From Bacillus sp. ISL-18 (GTDB taxonomy: Bacteria > Bacillota > Bacilli > Bacillales > Cytobacillaceae): DNA of 64,000 bases. The stretch spans positions 1 to 64,000 of the forward strand of contig NZ_JAGGQG010000006.1 in assembly GCF_018613415.1 (NCBI RefSeq). Direction: 5' to 3'. The translations under genes were made by a program, and so were the position numbers. This document shows positions 1 through 8,788 of this stretch, in pieces. The notes under the pieces are model-generated. The model saw nothing but the letters and a program-made list of their open reading frames with translations, ran no database searches and was not told the DNA's origin. Within the stretch, counting starts at the first letter, position 1, and each line of letters starts with the position of its first letter.

Positions 1-204
1 CTACTTGACGGGTGGCACTTCAACTTTTAGGGTACCTTCTTTTTTATGTTGTTATGTTAGGCTCCTCAATCCATTATGACTATTATATAACCTTACTATT
101 GAAGAAATATTAGAATTATCAGCATAAATGTTGATTATCAAGAAATAGTTTTATTTTTAGCATGAAAGGTTTCTTTTTACTTAAAAGACGAACATTATTA
201 ATAA

Positions 205-233
205 TTGACAAACCAATATTCGTGTTATACAAT
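205..233 (+). promoter_or_regulatory. sigma-A promoter for guaC
   Basis: TTGACA at 205-210 and TACAAT at 228-233 with a 17-bp spacer. Transcription would start near 240, giving a leader of about 147 nt before guaC. The leader begins with a small imperfect hairpin (TTGGGTTTG near 238 pairing with CAAACTCAA near 263), but it matches no riboswitch I know. Nothing else supportable is seen between 1 and 387. Confidence 0.7.
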
Positions 234-387
234 CAATTTTGGGTTTGAGATAAAAAGTAGCCAAACTCAATTATGATTAAGAGGATGAAACGGTTCACTT
301 TCGGCAAACTATTTTTATTAACTAAGTTATTTTTAATTAAAACATGAATTCAAAGTACAAAACTTAAAATATGGAGTGAAAACACAC

Positions 388-1371
388 ATGGATAATGTAT
401 TTGACTATGAAGATATTCAGCTTGTACCAGCAAAATCAATCGTAAACAGCCGTACTGAATGTGATACAACGGTTACATTTGGCGGCCGTACATTTAAACT
501 GCCTGTTGTGCCTGCAAATATGCAGACAATTATAGATGAGAGGATTGCCGTTTACTTAGCAGAAAATAATTACTTCTATATTATGCATCGATTTCAGCCA
601 GAGAAGCGCTTGGATTTTGTTAAAGACATGCAAGCTAGAGGATTGTATGCATCGATTAGTGTGGGCGTAAAAGAAGATGAGTATCGTTTTATTAAAGAAT
701 TAGCAGAAGAAAATCTTACACCTGAATACATTACCATTGATATTGCACACGGACATTCCAATGCTGTTATTAATATGATTCAGCATATCAAGAAACATCT
801 TCCTGGAAGTTTTGTCATTGCTGGAAATGTTGGAACACCTGAAGCTGTAAGAGAACTGGAGCATGCAGGTGCAGATGCTACAAAAGTCGGAATTGGACCA
901 GGTAAGGTTTGTATTACTAAAATAAAAACTGGATTTGGGACTGGCGGATGGCAATTAGCTGCACTTAGATGGTGTGCAAAGGCAGCAAGCAAACCTATAA
1001 TTGCTGATGGAGGCATCCGTACGCATGGTGATATTGCCAAATCAATTCGATTTGGGGCTTCTATGGTGATGATTGGTTCGTTGTTTGCTGGGCATGAAGA
1101 ATCTCCAGGAGAAACAGTTGAAAAAGACGGAGAGCTTTATAAGGAATATTTTGGTTCAGCTTCCGAGTTCCAAAAAGGTGAGAAAAAAAATGTTGAAGGC
1201 AAAAAGATGTATGTTAAATTTAAGGGGTCTTTACAGGATACCCTAGTGGAAATGGAGCAGGATCTGCAATCTTCAATTTCCTATGCTGGCGGTAACAAGC
1301 TCTCAGCCATTCGAAATGTAGATTATGTTATTGTGAAAAATTCCATTTTCAATGGAGATAAGATTTATTAA
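388..1371 (+). CDS. guaC: GMP reductase
   Basis: Catalyses NADPH-dependent deamination of GMP to IMP in cytosolic purine salvage. The protein (327 aa) has the IMPDH/GMPR TIM-barrel fold: [15 protein letters not shown] at the N-terminus, the phosphate-binding [23 protein letters not shown] segment in the C-terminal half, and the catalytic loop with GPGKVCITK containing the active Cys. Length fits Bacillus GuaC. An in-frame GTG at 376 is upstream, but ATG 388 has GGAG (373-376) before it and gives the conserved family N-terminus. It appears monocistronic, with its own sigma-A promoter and terminator. Confidence 0.95.
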   Translation: MDNVFDYEDIQLVPAKSIVNSRTECDTTVTFGGRTFKLPVVPANMQTIIDERIAVYLAENNYFYIMHRFQPEKRLDFVKDMQARGLYASISVGVKEDEYRFIKELAEENLTPEYITIDIAHGHSNAVINMIQHIKKHLPGSFVIAGNVGTPEAVRELEHAGADATKVGIGPGKVCITKIKTGFGTGGWQLAALRWCAKAASKPIIADGGIRTHGDIAKSIRFGASMVMIGSLFAGHEESPGETVEKDGELYKEYFGSASEFQKGEKKNVEGKKMYVKFKGSLQDTLVEMEQDLQSSISYAGGNKLSAIRNVDYVIVKNSIFNGDKIY

Positions 1372-1380
1372 GATTGATGA

Positions 1381-1411
1381 AAAATCGGCCAATTGGTCGA
1401 TTTTTTTTTTA
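1381..1411 (+). terminator. intrinsic terminator of guaC
   Basis: AAATCGGCC, loop AATT, GGTCGATTT, followed by a run of T. It starts about 10 nt after the guaC stop. Confidence 0.9.
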
Positions 1412-1503
1412 TCCGATTACCTGTATTATTAACAGAATGAAATTTTAAGTAAGATTCCCTCATAAAAAGTGAATTTCTTTCGAACTTCTATATATAGCTT
1501 AAT

Positions 1504-1527
1504 AAAGGGAGAGTATTCCCTTTTTTG
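1504..1527 (+). terminator. terminator-like hairpin without an assigned gene
   Basis: AAAGGGA, loop GAGTA, TTCCCTTTTTT. No gene lies between the guaC terminator and this hairpin, so it may back up guaC termination or end a short untranslated RNA. Confidence 0.45.
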
Positions 1528-1598
1528 AAAAAAGTCAACTTTCTACATTAATATATTGCATCATCAACTGAGCAAACAAGGGAATAGGGGAGAGTTTT

Positions 1599-1838
1599 TT
1601 GAAGGAATTTGTGGTTTGTTATACCTTAGAAAATGATATTAAACGAGAAAGAATACTGAAAGAGACCGATACTAAAAGGGAAGAGGTTGTTCAAGAGATA
1701 CTAGAAAAAATTGAACAGCGGAAATACTTTCTTGCCAGAGACAGCCAAGGAGATTACTGGATTAATAGTTCTTTAATCCGTTACATTCGTGTAAATGAAC
1801 AAAATCGGCTAAAATATAACCTCATCCATATGTTGTAA
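1599..1838 (+). CDS. 79-aa protein of unknown function
   Basis: I do not recognise this small protein. It starts with TTG at 1599, preceded by AGGGGAGAG (1586-1594) at good spacing. It is highly charged, with a helical Glu/Lys/Arg-rich first half (residues 10-42) and an aromatic patch YWINSSLIRYIRV in the second half. That strand-like end could be a small beta element, as in short phage or regulatory proteins, but no family can be claimed. The gene stands alone, 57 bp before the penicillin-binding protein gene and in the same direction. Confidence 0.6.
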   Translation: MKEFVVCYTLENDIKRERILKETDTKREEVVQEILEKIEQRKYFLARDSQGDYWINSSLIRYIRVNEQNRLKYNLIHML

Positions 1839-1895
1839 CTAGAAAATACCTCTTAAATCAACTTTGAGTAACTATGTATAGGGGAGAGTAGTAGA

Positions 1896-4064
1896 ATGTC
1901 AGAAGAAACCTATCAATCTCGTGAAGAACGAAAAGCAGCGGAAAAAGCGAGACAAAATCAACAAAAGAGCAATCGATTACCAAAAAAAGGTTCAATTTTT
2001 AAAAAAATAATTATCGTCTGTTTAGTGCTCGGACTCGTGTCAACAAGTGCAGGAGCGATTACTTTTGCTTCTATGATAAAAAATGTGCCTAAGTTGGATT
2101 CTTCTAAACTGGTCGATCCACTTTCGACAAAATTTTATGATAAAGACGGAAATTTTTTATATGAATATGGAAAAGAAAAGCGTACTAAAATTTCGTATGA
2201 CCAAGTACCAAAAGTGCTTGAGGAGGCATTTATTGCTACGGAAGATTCTCATTTCTATGAACATCACGGCATAGACATAAAAAGGACTGCCAAGGCTATT
2301 TTAGTGAATTTAACGGGAGACTTCGGATCACAGGGCGGAAGTACGATTACACAGCAGGTAATTAAGAACTCGTTTTTGACTCCCGAGAAAACATTAAAGC
2401 GAAAAGTCCAGGAATGGGACTTGGCGTATCAGTTAGAACAAAAATATTCCAAGCATGATATTTTAATGATGTATTTAAATAAGATTTACCTTGGTAACCG
2501 CTCCTATGGAGTTGCAGCAGCGGCGAAGAACTACTATGGCATTGAAGCAAACGATTTGAAAAAATTATCGCTCGCACAAGCAGCTATGTTAGCTGGACTG
2601 CCGCAGAGTCCGAATAATTACGATCCGACAAAACCGGAAAACAGAGATGATGCAACGAAACGCAGAAATATTGTTTTAAGTTCAATGCTTAGAGATGGGT
2701 ATATAACAGCAGAACAAATGAAGGAAGCATCAAAAGTTCCCATAACAGAGGGGCTAGTAGGAAAAACAGCTCAACAAAGTATGCCTTACGAGGCATTTTT
2801 AGATGCAGTGGTGAAAGAGGTAAAAGGAAAACTGAAGGATGTTGACATAAGCAAGGATGGGTTATCTATTTATACGACACTGGATCCAAAGGCACAGGAT
2901 TATGCAGACAAAATGATGAATACCAATGAAATTATTGCTTATCCAGATTCTAATTTTCAGGGAGCTTTTGTCTTTCTAGATACCAAAACAGGAGAAGTTA
3001 GGGCGATTGGAAGTGGACGAAACGGCTATAAAGCACAATTCCTTGGCAACAATTTTGCAGTCGATTTAAATCGTCAACCAGGCTCTTCATTTAAACCGAT
3101 TTTTGATTATGGTCCTGCGATTGAAAAGTTAAAATGGTCAACTGCTCATAAGATTAATGACCAAGAGACCTTCTATACAACCGGTCAGCCGATTTCAAAC
3201 TGGGATCATCAATATCACGGATTACTGACGATTAGGACAGCACTTGAAAAATCTTATAATATTCCTGCGCTTCTCACCCTTAGAGAAGTGGGACTTGATA
3301 GGTCCAAGAACTTTGCAGAACAACTCGGCATTAAATTTAAAAATGACCAAGTTTATGAATCTTATTCAATTGGAAGTAATACTGTCAGTCCTGTAGAAAT
3401 GGCAGGAGCGTACAGTGCTTTTGGAAATGATGGTGTCTACAATAAACCGCATTTTGTCCAAAAAGTGGTTTTTCCAAATGGTAAGGCTGTTAATTTTGCC
3501 GAAAAGTCACAGCGTGTCATGCAAGACTACACTGCCTATATGGTAACCGACATGTTGCGTTCAGTCGTAAATACAGGGACAGGAACGACAGCAAATGTTC
3601 CGGGGCTAGACGTTGCCGGAAAAACAGGAACAACCAATTTTGATACAAAGACTCGAGAGAAATACGGTTATCCAAAATCAGCGACAAATGATAGCTGGTT
3701 TGCAGGATACACACCACAGTACACCATGGCAGTCTGGACAGGATATGCACAAAACGGATCTGGCAATTACATGGAAGGAAATACGACAAAAATTGCCCAA
3801 TATATGTTCAAAGCAATGATGCAATCCTTTGGAACAGATCCATCTAGTTTCCAGCAGCCAAACAGTGTTTATCGAGTAAATAATGAATTTTATATAAAAG
3901 GGAACAGTTCTGCGGAAGTCCCAGTAAAACCTAAAAACACGGAAGAAAAAGCCACAACAAAAAACAGTGGAAACAACGGTAGTGAAATCAAAAAGAATCA
4001 TTCAGAAGGATGGAAAAAACAAAAAGAAAAAGGAAAAGGGAAAGGCAAAGAGAAAAATAAATAA
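1896..4064 (+). CDS. class A penicillin-binding protein (PBP1A/PonA-like)
   Basis: Bifunctional peptidoglycan glycosyltransferase/transpeptidase, 722 aa, anchored by one membrane helix (about residues 32-56) after a basic cytoplasmic tail. Glycosyltransferase motifs are in order: ATEDSHFYEHHG (catalytic Glu116), GGSTITQQ, RKVQE and YLNKIYLGN. The transpeptidase domain has SSFK (S397-K400), a KSYN motif and KTG at 576-578. It resembles B. subtilis PonA in the N-terminus (SREERKAAEKA) but is shorter (PonA is about 914 aa) and ends in a roughly 50-residue Lys/Gly-rich tail instead of a C-terminal extension domain. It could be a second PonA-type paralogue. ATG 1896 follows AGGGGAGAG. A short inverted repeat starts at its stop codon. 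Confidence 0.93.
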   Translation: MSEETYQSREERKAAEKARQNQQKSNRLPKKGSIFKKIIIVCLVLGLVSTSAGAITFASMIKNVPKLDSSKLVDPLSTKFYDKDGNFLYEYGKEKRTKISYDQVPKVLEEAFIATEDSHFYEHHGIDIKRTAKAILVNLTGDFGSQGGSTITQQVIKNSFLTPEKTLKRKVQEWDLAYQLEQKYSKHDILMMYLNKIYLGNRSYGVAAAAKNYYGIEANDLKKLSLAQAAMLAGLPQSPNNYDPTKPENRDDATKRRNIVLSSMLRDGYITAEQMKEASKVPITEGLVGKTAQQSMPYEAFLDAVVKEVKGKLKDVDISKDGLSIYTTLDPKAQDYADKMMNTNEIIAYPDSNFQGAFVFLDTKTGEVRAIGSGRNGYKAQFLGNNFAVDLNRQPGSSFKPIFDYGPAIEKLKWSTAHKINDQETFYTTGQPISNWDHQYHGLLTIRTALEKSYNIPALLTLREVGLDRSKNFAEQLGIKFKNDQVYESYSIGSNTVSPVEMAGAYSAFGNDGVYNKPHFVQKVVFPNGKAVNFAEKSQRVMQDYTAYMVTDMLRSVVNTGTGTTANVPGLDVAGKTGTTNFDTKTREKYGYPKSATNDSWFAGYTPQYTMAVWTGYAQNGSGNYMEGNTTKIAQYMFKAMMQSFGTDPSSFQQPNSVYRVNNEFYIKGNSSAEVPVKPKNTEEKATTKNSGNNGSEIKKNHSEGWKKQKEKGKGKGKEKNK

Positions 4065-4092
4065 GAAGCATGGGGACGGTTCTTTTGCTTCT
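4064..4092. repeat. REP-like hairpin containing GGGGACGGTTCT
   Basis: AGAAGCA (4064-4070) pairs with TGCTTCT (4086-4092) around TGGGGACGGTTCTTT. The GGGGACGGTTCT core is, from general knowledge, a frequent intergenic repeat in Bacillus genomes. There is no T-run, so terminator function is unclear. Confidence 0.5.
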
Positions 4093-4140
4093 CAACCTCC
4101 AGGCATGTCCTTATCTTTAATAAACTAGTAAAGATTTTTA

Positions 4141-4169
4141 TTGACTTCATGTATAAAATTCAATAAACT
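4141..4169 (+). promoter_or_regulatory. sigma-A promoter of the metS T-box leader
   Basis: TTGACT at 4141-4146, a 17-bp spacer, TAAACT at 4164-4169. It lies directly upstream of the T-box Stem I. Confidence 0.65.
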
Positions 4170-4189
4170 AATTGTTAATTAACAAATAA

Positions 4190-4487
4190 AGGCAATGATG
4201 AGAAAAAGTAGAATGAATTTGTTTTTCCACAGAGAGCTTCGGAAGCTGAAAAGAAGCAAAAGCAATCATTTGAACAATGGTCTCTGAGCTTCGTACTGAA
4301 AATACGATTTGTATTAGTAGGATACGGCGAGTTTTGGCACTCGTTATCAATGCCACGGTATATGAGCACGTTACATAGCTCCGTACTTGCTGAGTCAAAT
4401 GGTGTGAGCTATTTGTGAAATAAGGTGGTATCACGTGGTATATAAACCTCGTCCTTAACTAGTAACAGTTAAGGCGGGGTTTTTTTG
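4190..4487 (+). promoter_or_regulatory. T-box leader of methionyl-tRNA synthetase
   Basis: Tandem landmarks of a tRNA-sensing T-box: a GCAATGATGAGAAAAAGTAG-like start of Stem I, AGAGAGCTTCGGAAGCTG, the closing TCTCTGAG, the T-box AAGGTGGTATCACG at 4422-4434, and a terminator at about 4445-4487 (CCTCGTCCTTAACT / AGTTAAGGCGGGG, then T7). The TGGT in the T-box is compatible with a tRNA with discriminator A. An ATG at 4277-4279, next to the closing strand of Stem I, is the obvious candidate Met specifier, but I could not place the specifier loop with certainty. Uncharged tRNA would favour the antiterminator and read-through into metS. Confidence 0.9.
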
Positions 4488-4520
4488 TTTTTATTAAGTA
4501 AATAGTGGGAGGGATTCATT

Positions 4521-6155
4521 ATGAATATTTTTATCGGCGGTGCGTGGGCGTATGCGAATGGCTCGTTACATCTTGGTCACATTTCAAGTTTGCTACCTGG
4601 TGATATTCTAGCGAGATATTACCGTTTAAAAGGAGAAGAGGTTTTATATGTATCAGGCAGCGATTGTAATGGAACACCGATAACCATTAGAGCAAAACAA
4701 GAGGGGGTATCTCCGCAAGTAATTGCGAATCGTTACCACCAAGAATTTGCAGACTGTTTTTCAAGATTAGGATTTTCTTACGACGTGTATACAAGAACCG
4801 ATACAGCACATCATCATCAAATTGTTCAAGAAATATTTTTAGCCTTACTTGAAAAGAATCTTATCTACAAAAAAGAAATCGAGCAAACCTATTGTGAATA
4901 CGATCAGCAATTTTTACCCGATCGCTATGTGGAAGGGATTTGTCCAATTTGTGGGGCACAGGCTCGTGGGGATCAATGTGATTCTTGTTCAAGTGTGTTA
5001 GAACCGCTTGAATTACTAAATAGAAAATGCAAAATTTGCGGACATACGCCCACGACAAGAAAAACAGAGCATTTTTACTTTTCGTTAAGTTCCTTTCAAA
5101 CTACTTTGGAGAACCTTACTCAGCAAGCTGAAAAAAATCATCTATGGCGTGAAAATGCACTATCGTTGACCAAAAGATATTTAAAAGAAGGCTTGCACGA
5201 TCGAGCCGTTTCAAGGGATCTGCCTATTGGGGTAAGTGTGCCGGTATCAGGTTATCAGGATAAGAAAATCTACGTTTGGATTGAGGCCGTTTCGGGGTAT
5301 TATACCGCCAGTAAACTATGGGCAAAAGAAACGAATCAAAATGACTCAGGGTTTTGGGAATCTTCTTCAACATCTTATTATGTACACGGAAAAGATAATA
5401 TCCCGTTTCATTCCATTATATGGCCAGGAATTCTGGCAGGGCTTGAAAAAGAGCCATTACCGACACATATCGTTTCAAACGAATATCTTACGCTGGAAAA
5501 GAAAAAATTATCTACGAGTAAGAATTGGGCCGTTTGGGTTCCAGATATTTTAGAAAGATATGAACCTGATTCCATTCGTTACTTTTTAACAATTAATGCA
5601 CCGGAAAGCCGTGATGCTGATTTTTCTTGGAAGGAATTCATCTATAGTCATAACAGTGAATTATTGGGCGCTTACGGGAACTTCGTAAATCGCACCTTGA
5701 AGTTTATAGAAAAGTCATTTGATGGTGTTATACCTAAAAAGGACGTTACACTTTCCATTCAAGATAAAGTGAATCATTTATACGAAGAAGTTGGAAATTC
5801 TATTGAAAGGACATCCTTCAAACAAGGATTGGAAAAGATTTTTGAATTAGTAAGATTCGCAAATAAATATTTTGACGAACAGCAGCCATGGAAGCAGGTA
5901 AACAAAGATCCTGAGTCATGCAAACAAACATTAACAAATTGCGTCTATCTAATAGGGAACCTAGCGCATGTCTTGACTCCATTTCTTCCTTTTTCGAGTG
6001 AAAAGGTAAATAAAATGTTAAACATACTAGAATCAAATTGGAAATCCTTCGGAGTTAAAACGGAATGTTTATCAAACGTTGAACCATTATTCGAACGGAT
6101 TGATACAGCAAGAATTGAAAAAGAGCTGGAAAGGTTAAACCATCAAACTGTTTAA
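4521..6155 (+). CDS. metS: methionyl-tRNA synthetase, short form
   Basis: Charges tRNA-Met with methionine. Class I signatures are HLGH at residues 17-20 and KLSTSK at 329-334 (KMSKS variant). A four-cysteine knuckle region (CPIC..CDSC..CKIC) lies in the connective domain, followed by the helical anticodon-binding domain. At 544 aa it lacks the C-terminal EMAP-type tRNA-binding domain of the roughly 660-aa B. subtilis MetS, so it resembles the second MetRS type known in some Bacillus and streptococci (B. anthracis carries two; the variant form is linked to resistance to MetRS inhibitors). ATG 4521 has GGAGGG before it. Expression is T-box controlled. Whether another metS exists elsewhere cannot be seen. 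Confidence 0.93.
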   Translation: MNIFIGGAWAYANGSLHLGHISSLLPGDILARYYRLKGEEVLYVSGSDCNGTPITIRAKQEGVSPQVIANRYHQEFADCFSRLGFSYDVYTRTDTAHHHQIVQEIFLALLEKNLIYKKEIEQTYCEYDQQFLPDRYVEGICPICGAQARGDQCDSCSSVLEPLELLNRKCKICGHTPTTRKTEHFYFSLSSFQTTLENLTQQAEKNHLWRENALSLTKRYLKEGLHDRAVSRDLPIGVSVPVSGYQDKKIYVWIEAVSGYYTASKLWAKETNQNDSGFWESSSTSYYVHGKDNIPFHSIIWPGILAGLEKEPLPTHIVSNEYLTLEKKKLSTSKNWAVWVPDILERYEPDSIRYFLTINAPESRDADFSWKEFIYSHNSELLGAYGNFVNRTLKFIEKSFDGVIPKKDVTLSIQDKVNHLYEEVGNSIERTSFKQGLEKIFELVRFANKYFDEQQPWKQVNKDPESCKQTLTNCVYLIGNLAHVLTPFLPFSSEKVNKMLNILESNWKSFGVKTECLSNVEPLFERIDTARIEKELERLNHQTV

Positions 6156-6179
6156 CCATAAAACCATTGGATAACGATG

Positions 6180-6206
6180 ACGCTGCTATAAAAAAGCGGC
6201 GTTTTT
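6180..6206 (+). terminator. intrinsic terminator of metS
   Basis: ACGCTGC, loop, GCGGCGT and T5, starting 24 nt after the metS stop. Confidence 0.8.
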
Positions 6207-6391
6207 CCCATGTTCTGTTAAAGAACAGTCACCAATCCCTAAATGTCGGAATTTGTCGATAAAAAAATTAAACTGTATCCGTTTTCAGTTGTTAAGATAA
6301 GATGGTCCATAAATATTTTCAATTTTTGCTCTCTTACGACTATTTCAATCGTAGTGTGTATTGATGAGAACTTATACCAGGAGGATAAATA

Positions 6392-6619
6392 ATGCAGCAG
6401 ATACACAAATGTAAATCGAAAATTAATAGAAATGAGGAAAAGACGCAAACTGTCCGTCTAAGTATCGAAATTCCAGAAAACATAAGAGATAATTTTCGGG
6501 ATGCTGTCGAAAATAACGGAAAGTCAATGAAAGATGTACTTAGAGTATATATGCAAAAATACATATGGAAACAAAGCGAATTACAAAGAAATAGACAAAA
6601 ACGACGACAAAATATTTGA
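6392..6619 (+). CDS. small ribbon-helix-helix-like protein
   Basis: 75 aa, ATG 6392 with a perfect AGGAGG at 6379-6384. The central part QTVRLSIEIPENIRDNFRDA has the strand-helix-helix pattern of ribbon-helix-helix DNA-binding proteins (a short beta strand VRLSIEIP, then two helices), flanked by Lys/Arg-rich ends. It could be a small repressor of itself or a neighbour, but no antitoxin/toxin partner is adjacent. The call rests on pattern only. Confidence 0.6.
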   Translation: MQQIHKCKSKINRNEEKTQTVRLSIEIPENIRDNFRDAVENNGKSMKDVLRVYMQKYIWKQSELQRNRQKRRQNI

Positions 6620-6787
6620 TGGAAAGAACGAAAACCAAAGTGCCTTCCCTCACTATGGTTTTCATTCAAGGAATAATGTCACATATCTATTATAGTTTCA
6701 AAACAAGGTATCACCCAAGTTTCTAGTTAGATTTACTTACACACTTTTTTCTGCTTAAAGAAACTAACCATGAAACTTGGATATAGA

Positions 6788-6822
6788 AAACAGCTAGGTT
6801 CTGATACCTAGCTGTTTTTTTG
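6788..6822. terminator. bidirectional terminator
   Basis: AAACAGCTAGGT, loop TCTGAT, ACCTAGCTGTTTTTTT. A 12-bp perfect stem sits between converging genes and directly follows the stop of the minus-strand HPr-like gene. Confidence 0.9.
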
Positions 6823-6824
6823 TC

Positions 6825-7085
6825 TTATTGTTCAAACTTCTTCAAGGTTTGAATGACTGTATTGATTGCCTCGTTTTCGTCATCCCCGGAAACCTCTAAA
6901 GTAATTTCTGCCTGCTTTGGTATGGCTAATGATAAAACGCCGAGAACCGACTTTACATTAACTGTTCTTCCTTTGTGGGTAAGAAAAATATCCGAATTAA
7001 ATTGCGAAGCTGCTTGAACCAATTGATTGACTGGTTGGGCGTATAATCCTGCTTTGTTATTAATTTTCACTGTTTGCTGAATCAT
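6825..7085 (-). CDS. HPr/Crh-like protein lacking His15
   Basis: 86 aa from ATG 7085-7083, which follows AGGAGG; the longer open frame upstream (to 7205) has no matching site. It aligns without gaps to HPr/Crh. Position 15, the PEP-dependent phosphorylation His of HPr (Gln in B. subtilis Crh), is Tyr, and Arg17 is Gln (GLYAQP). Ser46, target of HPr kinase, is kept in VNVKSVLGVLSLA. It therefore cannot be a normal PTS phosphocarrier. By analogy with Crh it may act as a CcpA co-repressor when phosphorylated on Ser46, which is inference. The gene follows the TerC-like gene on the same strand with a 147-bp gap. Confidence 0.85.
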   Translation of the reverse strand: MIQQTVKINNKAGLYAQPVNQLVQAASQFNSDIFLTHKGRTVNVKSVLGVLSLAIPKQAEITLEVSGDDENEAINTVIQTLKKFEQ

Positions 7086-7232
7086 TCTAGTCCTCCTTGG
7101 GAGATATTGTAGAGTTGGTTGTATCACCATTCTCTTATGTATGAAGCAAAGCTCTAAAAAATGCTGTTCATTTATCAAATTAGGCAAAATGGTAGGGTAT
7201 TCCAAGTTGCAAAGGGGAGATATGAATCATTT

Positions 7233-7913
7233 CTATTTATGGATAGTGATTCTTTGATGCTTTATATACGAATAGACCCCGATAATAATAAAAATAATGA
7301 TTGCCCCATTTGCAGTTATATTGATTACATTCGTATGCGGAAAAAGTCTATTGATTGTACTTAGCCAACCTGCTAACACGGGATCCTTCAAAATGCCAAT
7401 GACAGCATTTTGTGCAATAAATGCTCCCGCAATTATATTAATCCAAAAAAAGCTAGTAGCGAGCTTTACAACGAATGGGAGGAATAGAAGCGATACTAAA
7501 AGACTTGAAAAGATTCCAAGTGTTACTGCTTCAACATGCTGAGATATCCCAGCAATAATGACTACACTGTCAAGACAAATTAAAAAGTCTGTTGCGGCTA
7601 AGATAGCTAACACTTTCATTTTTAAAAAAATAGAGTGATTGAATGGCCTTGTTAAGGGTTCTCCGTCGATTGATTTTCGAACAAGTTTAAAAGCAATCAA
7701 AAGTAAAATGAGACCCATCGATAGCTGCAGCATGGGGACACCTAAAATACTCTTGATGATAAAAACATAGATAGCCCGCGAGAAAGTTAGCACAATAATA
7801 GCTGGCAAGGTGATTCGTAAATGTGTATATCTACGTAAAATAGTCCCTAAAATTAACATATTATCAATGTCACTTACTAAGGTTATGAAAAAAACTTTAG
7901 CTAATTCAGTCAA
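7233..7913 (-). CDS. TerC/YjbE-family membrane protein
   Basis: 226-aa integral membrane protein with about seven hydrophobic helices. Two internally related motifs typical of TerC-type proteins are visible: SDIDNMLILG near residue 14 and TDFLICLDSVVIIAG near 110, each with acidic residues inside a helix that could bind a metal. The family includes proposed metal exporters (Mn, Ca) that metallate exported proteins. The start is TTG 7913 with AAAGGGG upstream; no ATG fits. I saw no yybP-ykoY manganese riboswitch upstream. Confidence 0.8.
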   Translation of the reverse strand: MTELAKVFFITLVSDIDNMLILGTILRRYTHLRITLPAIIVLTFSRAIYVFIIKSILGVPMLQLSMGLILLLIAFKLVRKSIDGEPLTRPFNHSIFLKMKVLAILAATDFLICLDSVVIIAGISQHVEAVTLGIFSSLLVSLLFLPFVVKLATSFFWINIIAGAFIAQNAVIGILKDPVLAGWLSTINRLFPHTNVINITANGAIIIFIIIGVYSYIKHQRITIHK

Positions 7914-8279
7914 TTCCTTTGCCCCTTTTAATTCATCCTCTTACTAAATTTATGTACTCATACATTTTTTTATTAACTATTATTCTGAAAAATACAGTTA
8001 ACATTGCGGCCAAACTAATGCTTGGAAGGAACAAACATGGAGTCCATTGTGGCATGTTCTTTTTTTATTGTTTATCCTCTTGTTTTTCAAATTGAAAGAG
8101 CCTATCTTTTTTCGGATTGTTTCTTTTTCGATGCATGTCCAACAAAAAAAATTTGTAGAAAATTTCTCAACAGATACTGGAAAATGGTTTATATCTGTTA
8201 TATAATTAAAAATAATTAAAGATACTGTTATATAACAAAAAGTGGACAAAAAAAGATTTTTTATTAAAGAAGGGGATGA
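7914..8279. other. intergenic region between divergent genes
   Basis: 366 bp with no convincing gene. A weak hairpin with a T-run (about 8029-8066) could end a short plus-strand RNA. CTGTTATATAA occurs twice, at 8195-8205 and 8225-8235, 30 bp apart, each inside a GTTATATAAY palindrome before the next gene; these may be paired operator sites or simply -10-like sequence. Confidence 0.4.
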
Positions 8280-8606
8280 ATGATGATGAAAATTGATGCA
8301 ATTGCAAGGAGAATACTTGGTTGGAAGTTAAATAGGTGGGATCGTTGGTATGATTATGAACATGGGAAATTCATTCACGAGTCTGAGTTTCAGCCAGAAC
8401 AGAATATAGACCATGCTATGCTTATCGTTGATCGGTTAGAAGGGCTAGGCTTTACCTATGAAATAAAAGGATTGTCAAAAGTTTGTTTTAATGATTTTTG
8501 TGCAACAGGAGAATCATTGGCACAAGCAATTACGAATGCTGCCTATGAAATTGTGGAACAGAATTCCATTATGGATAGCACAAGATTGTGGCAGAAGTTG
8601 TGCTAA
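8280..8606 (+). CDS. small protein with phage ABA-sandwich-like domain
   Basis: 108 aa, starting at one of three consecutive ATG codons (8280) after AAGAAGGGG. Residues 40-95 (NIDHAMLIVDRLEGLGFTYEI ... CFNDFCATGESLAQAITNAAYEIVE) follow the pattern of the BC1872/phage ABA-sandwich family, found in small Bacillus and phage proteins of unknown role. It is monocistronic, with its own terminator. No other phage gene is near, so this is an orphan. Confidence 0.55.
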   Translation: MMMKIDAIARRILGWKLNRWDRWYDYEHGKFIHESEFQPEQNIDHAMLIVDRLEGLGFTYEIKGLSKVCFNDFCATGESLAQAITNAAYEIVEQNSIMDSTRLWQKLC

Positions 8607-8651
8607 ATTTAAGTGACCAAAAATAAGGCAAATCGATGATAAGATTTACAG

Positions 8652-8678
8652 AGTGAGCTGATTACGCTCGCTTTTTTT
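8652..8678 (+). terminator. intrinsic terminator
   Basis: AGTGAGC, loop TGATTAC, GCTCGCT and T7, 45 nt after the stop at 8606. Confidence 0.85.
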
Positions 8679-8788
8679 GTCCCCAAAAAAGACCTTTGAT
8701 TAAAATTTATGTGTTTTATAATTTTTCTAATGGATAGTTTTGATCCGTTATTTGGTAGAATAAGGTCAAAAGATAAGGGAGGAAGGCA

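Noticed and set aside
1..387. Purine riboswitch before guaC
   Set aside because: Only a simple hairpin is seen; the conserved purine-aptamer loops are absent.
4168..4434. Minus-strand frames over the metS leader
   Set aside because: They lie antisense to a well-supported T-box; no ribosome site.
7086..7205. N-terminal extension of the HPr/Crh-like frame
   Set aside because: The family start and a strong AGGAGG site fix the start at 7085; the extra 40 codons do not match HPr.
7914..8060. yybP-ykoY manganese riboswitch before the TerC-like gene
   Set aside because: No matching conserved segments on the minus strand upstream of 7913.
8022..8219. 65-codon plus-strand frame in the gap after the TerC-like gene
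   Set aside because: Runs through a hairpin, AT-rich codons, Phe/Cys/Tyr-rich product without a pattern, and the start is weak.
8195..8235. CTGTTATATAA direct repeat as a dedicated operator
   Set aside because: It contains a TATAAT-like -10 and a similar word occurs before the TatD gene, so it may be ordinary promoter sequence; kept only as a note.
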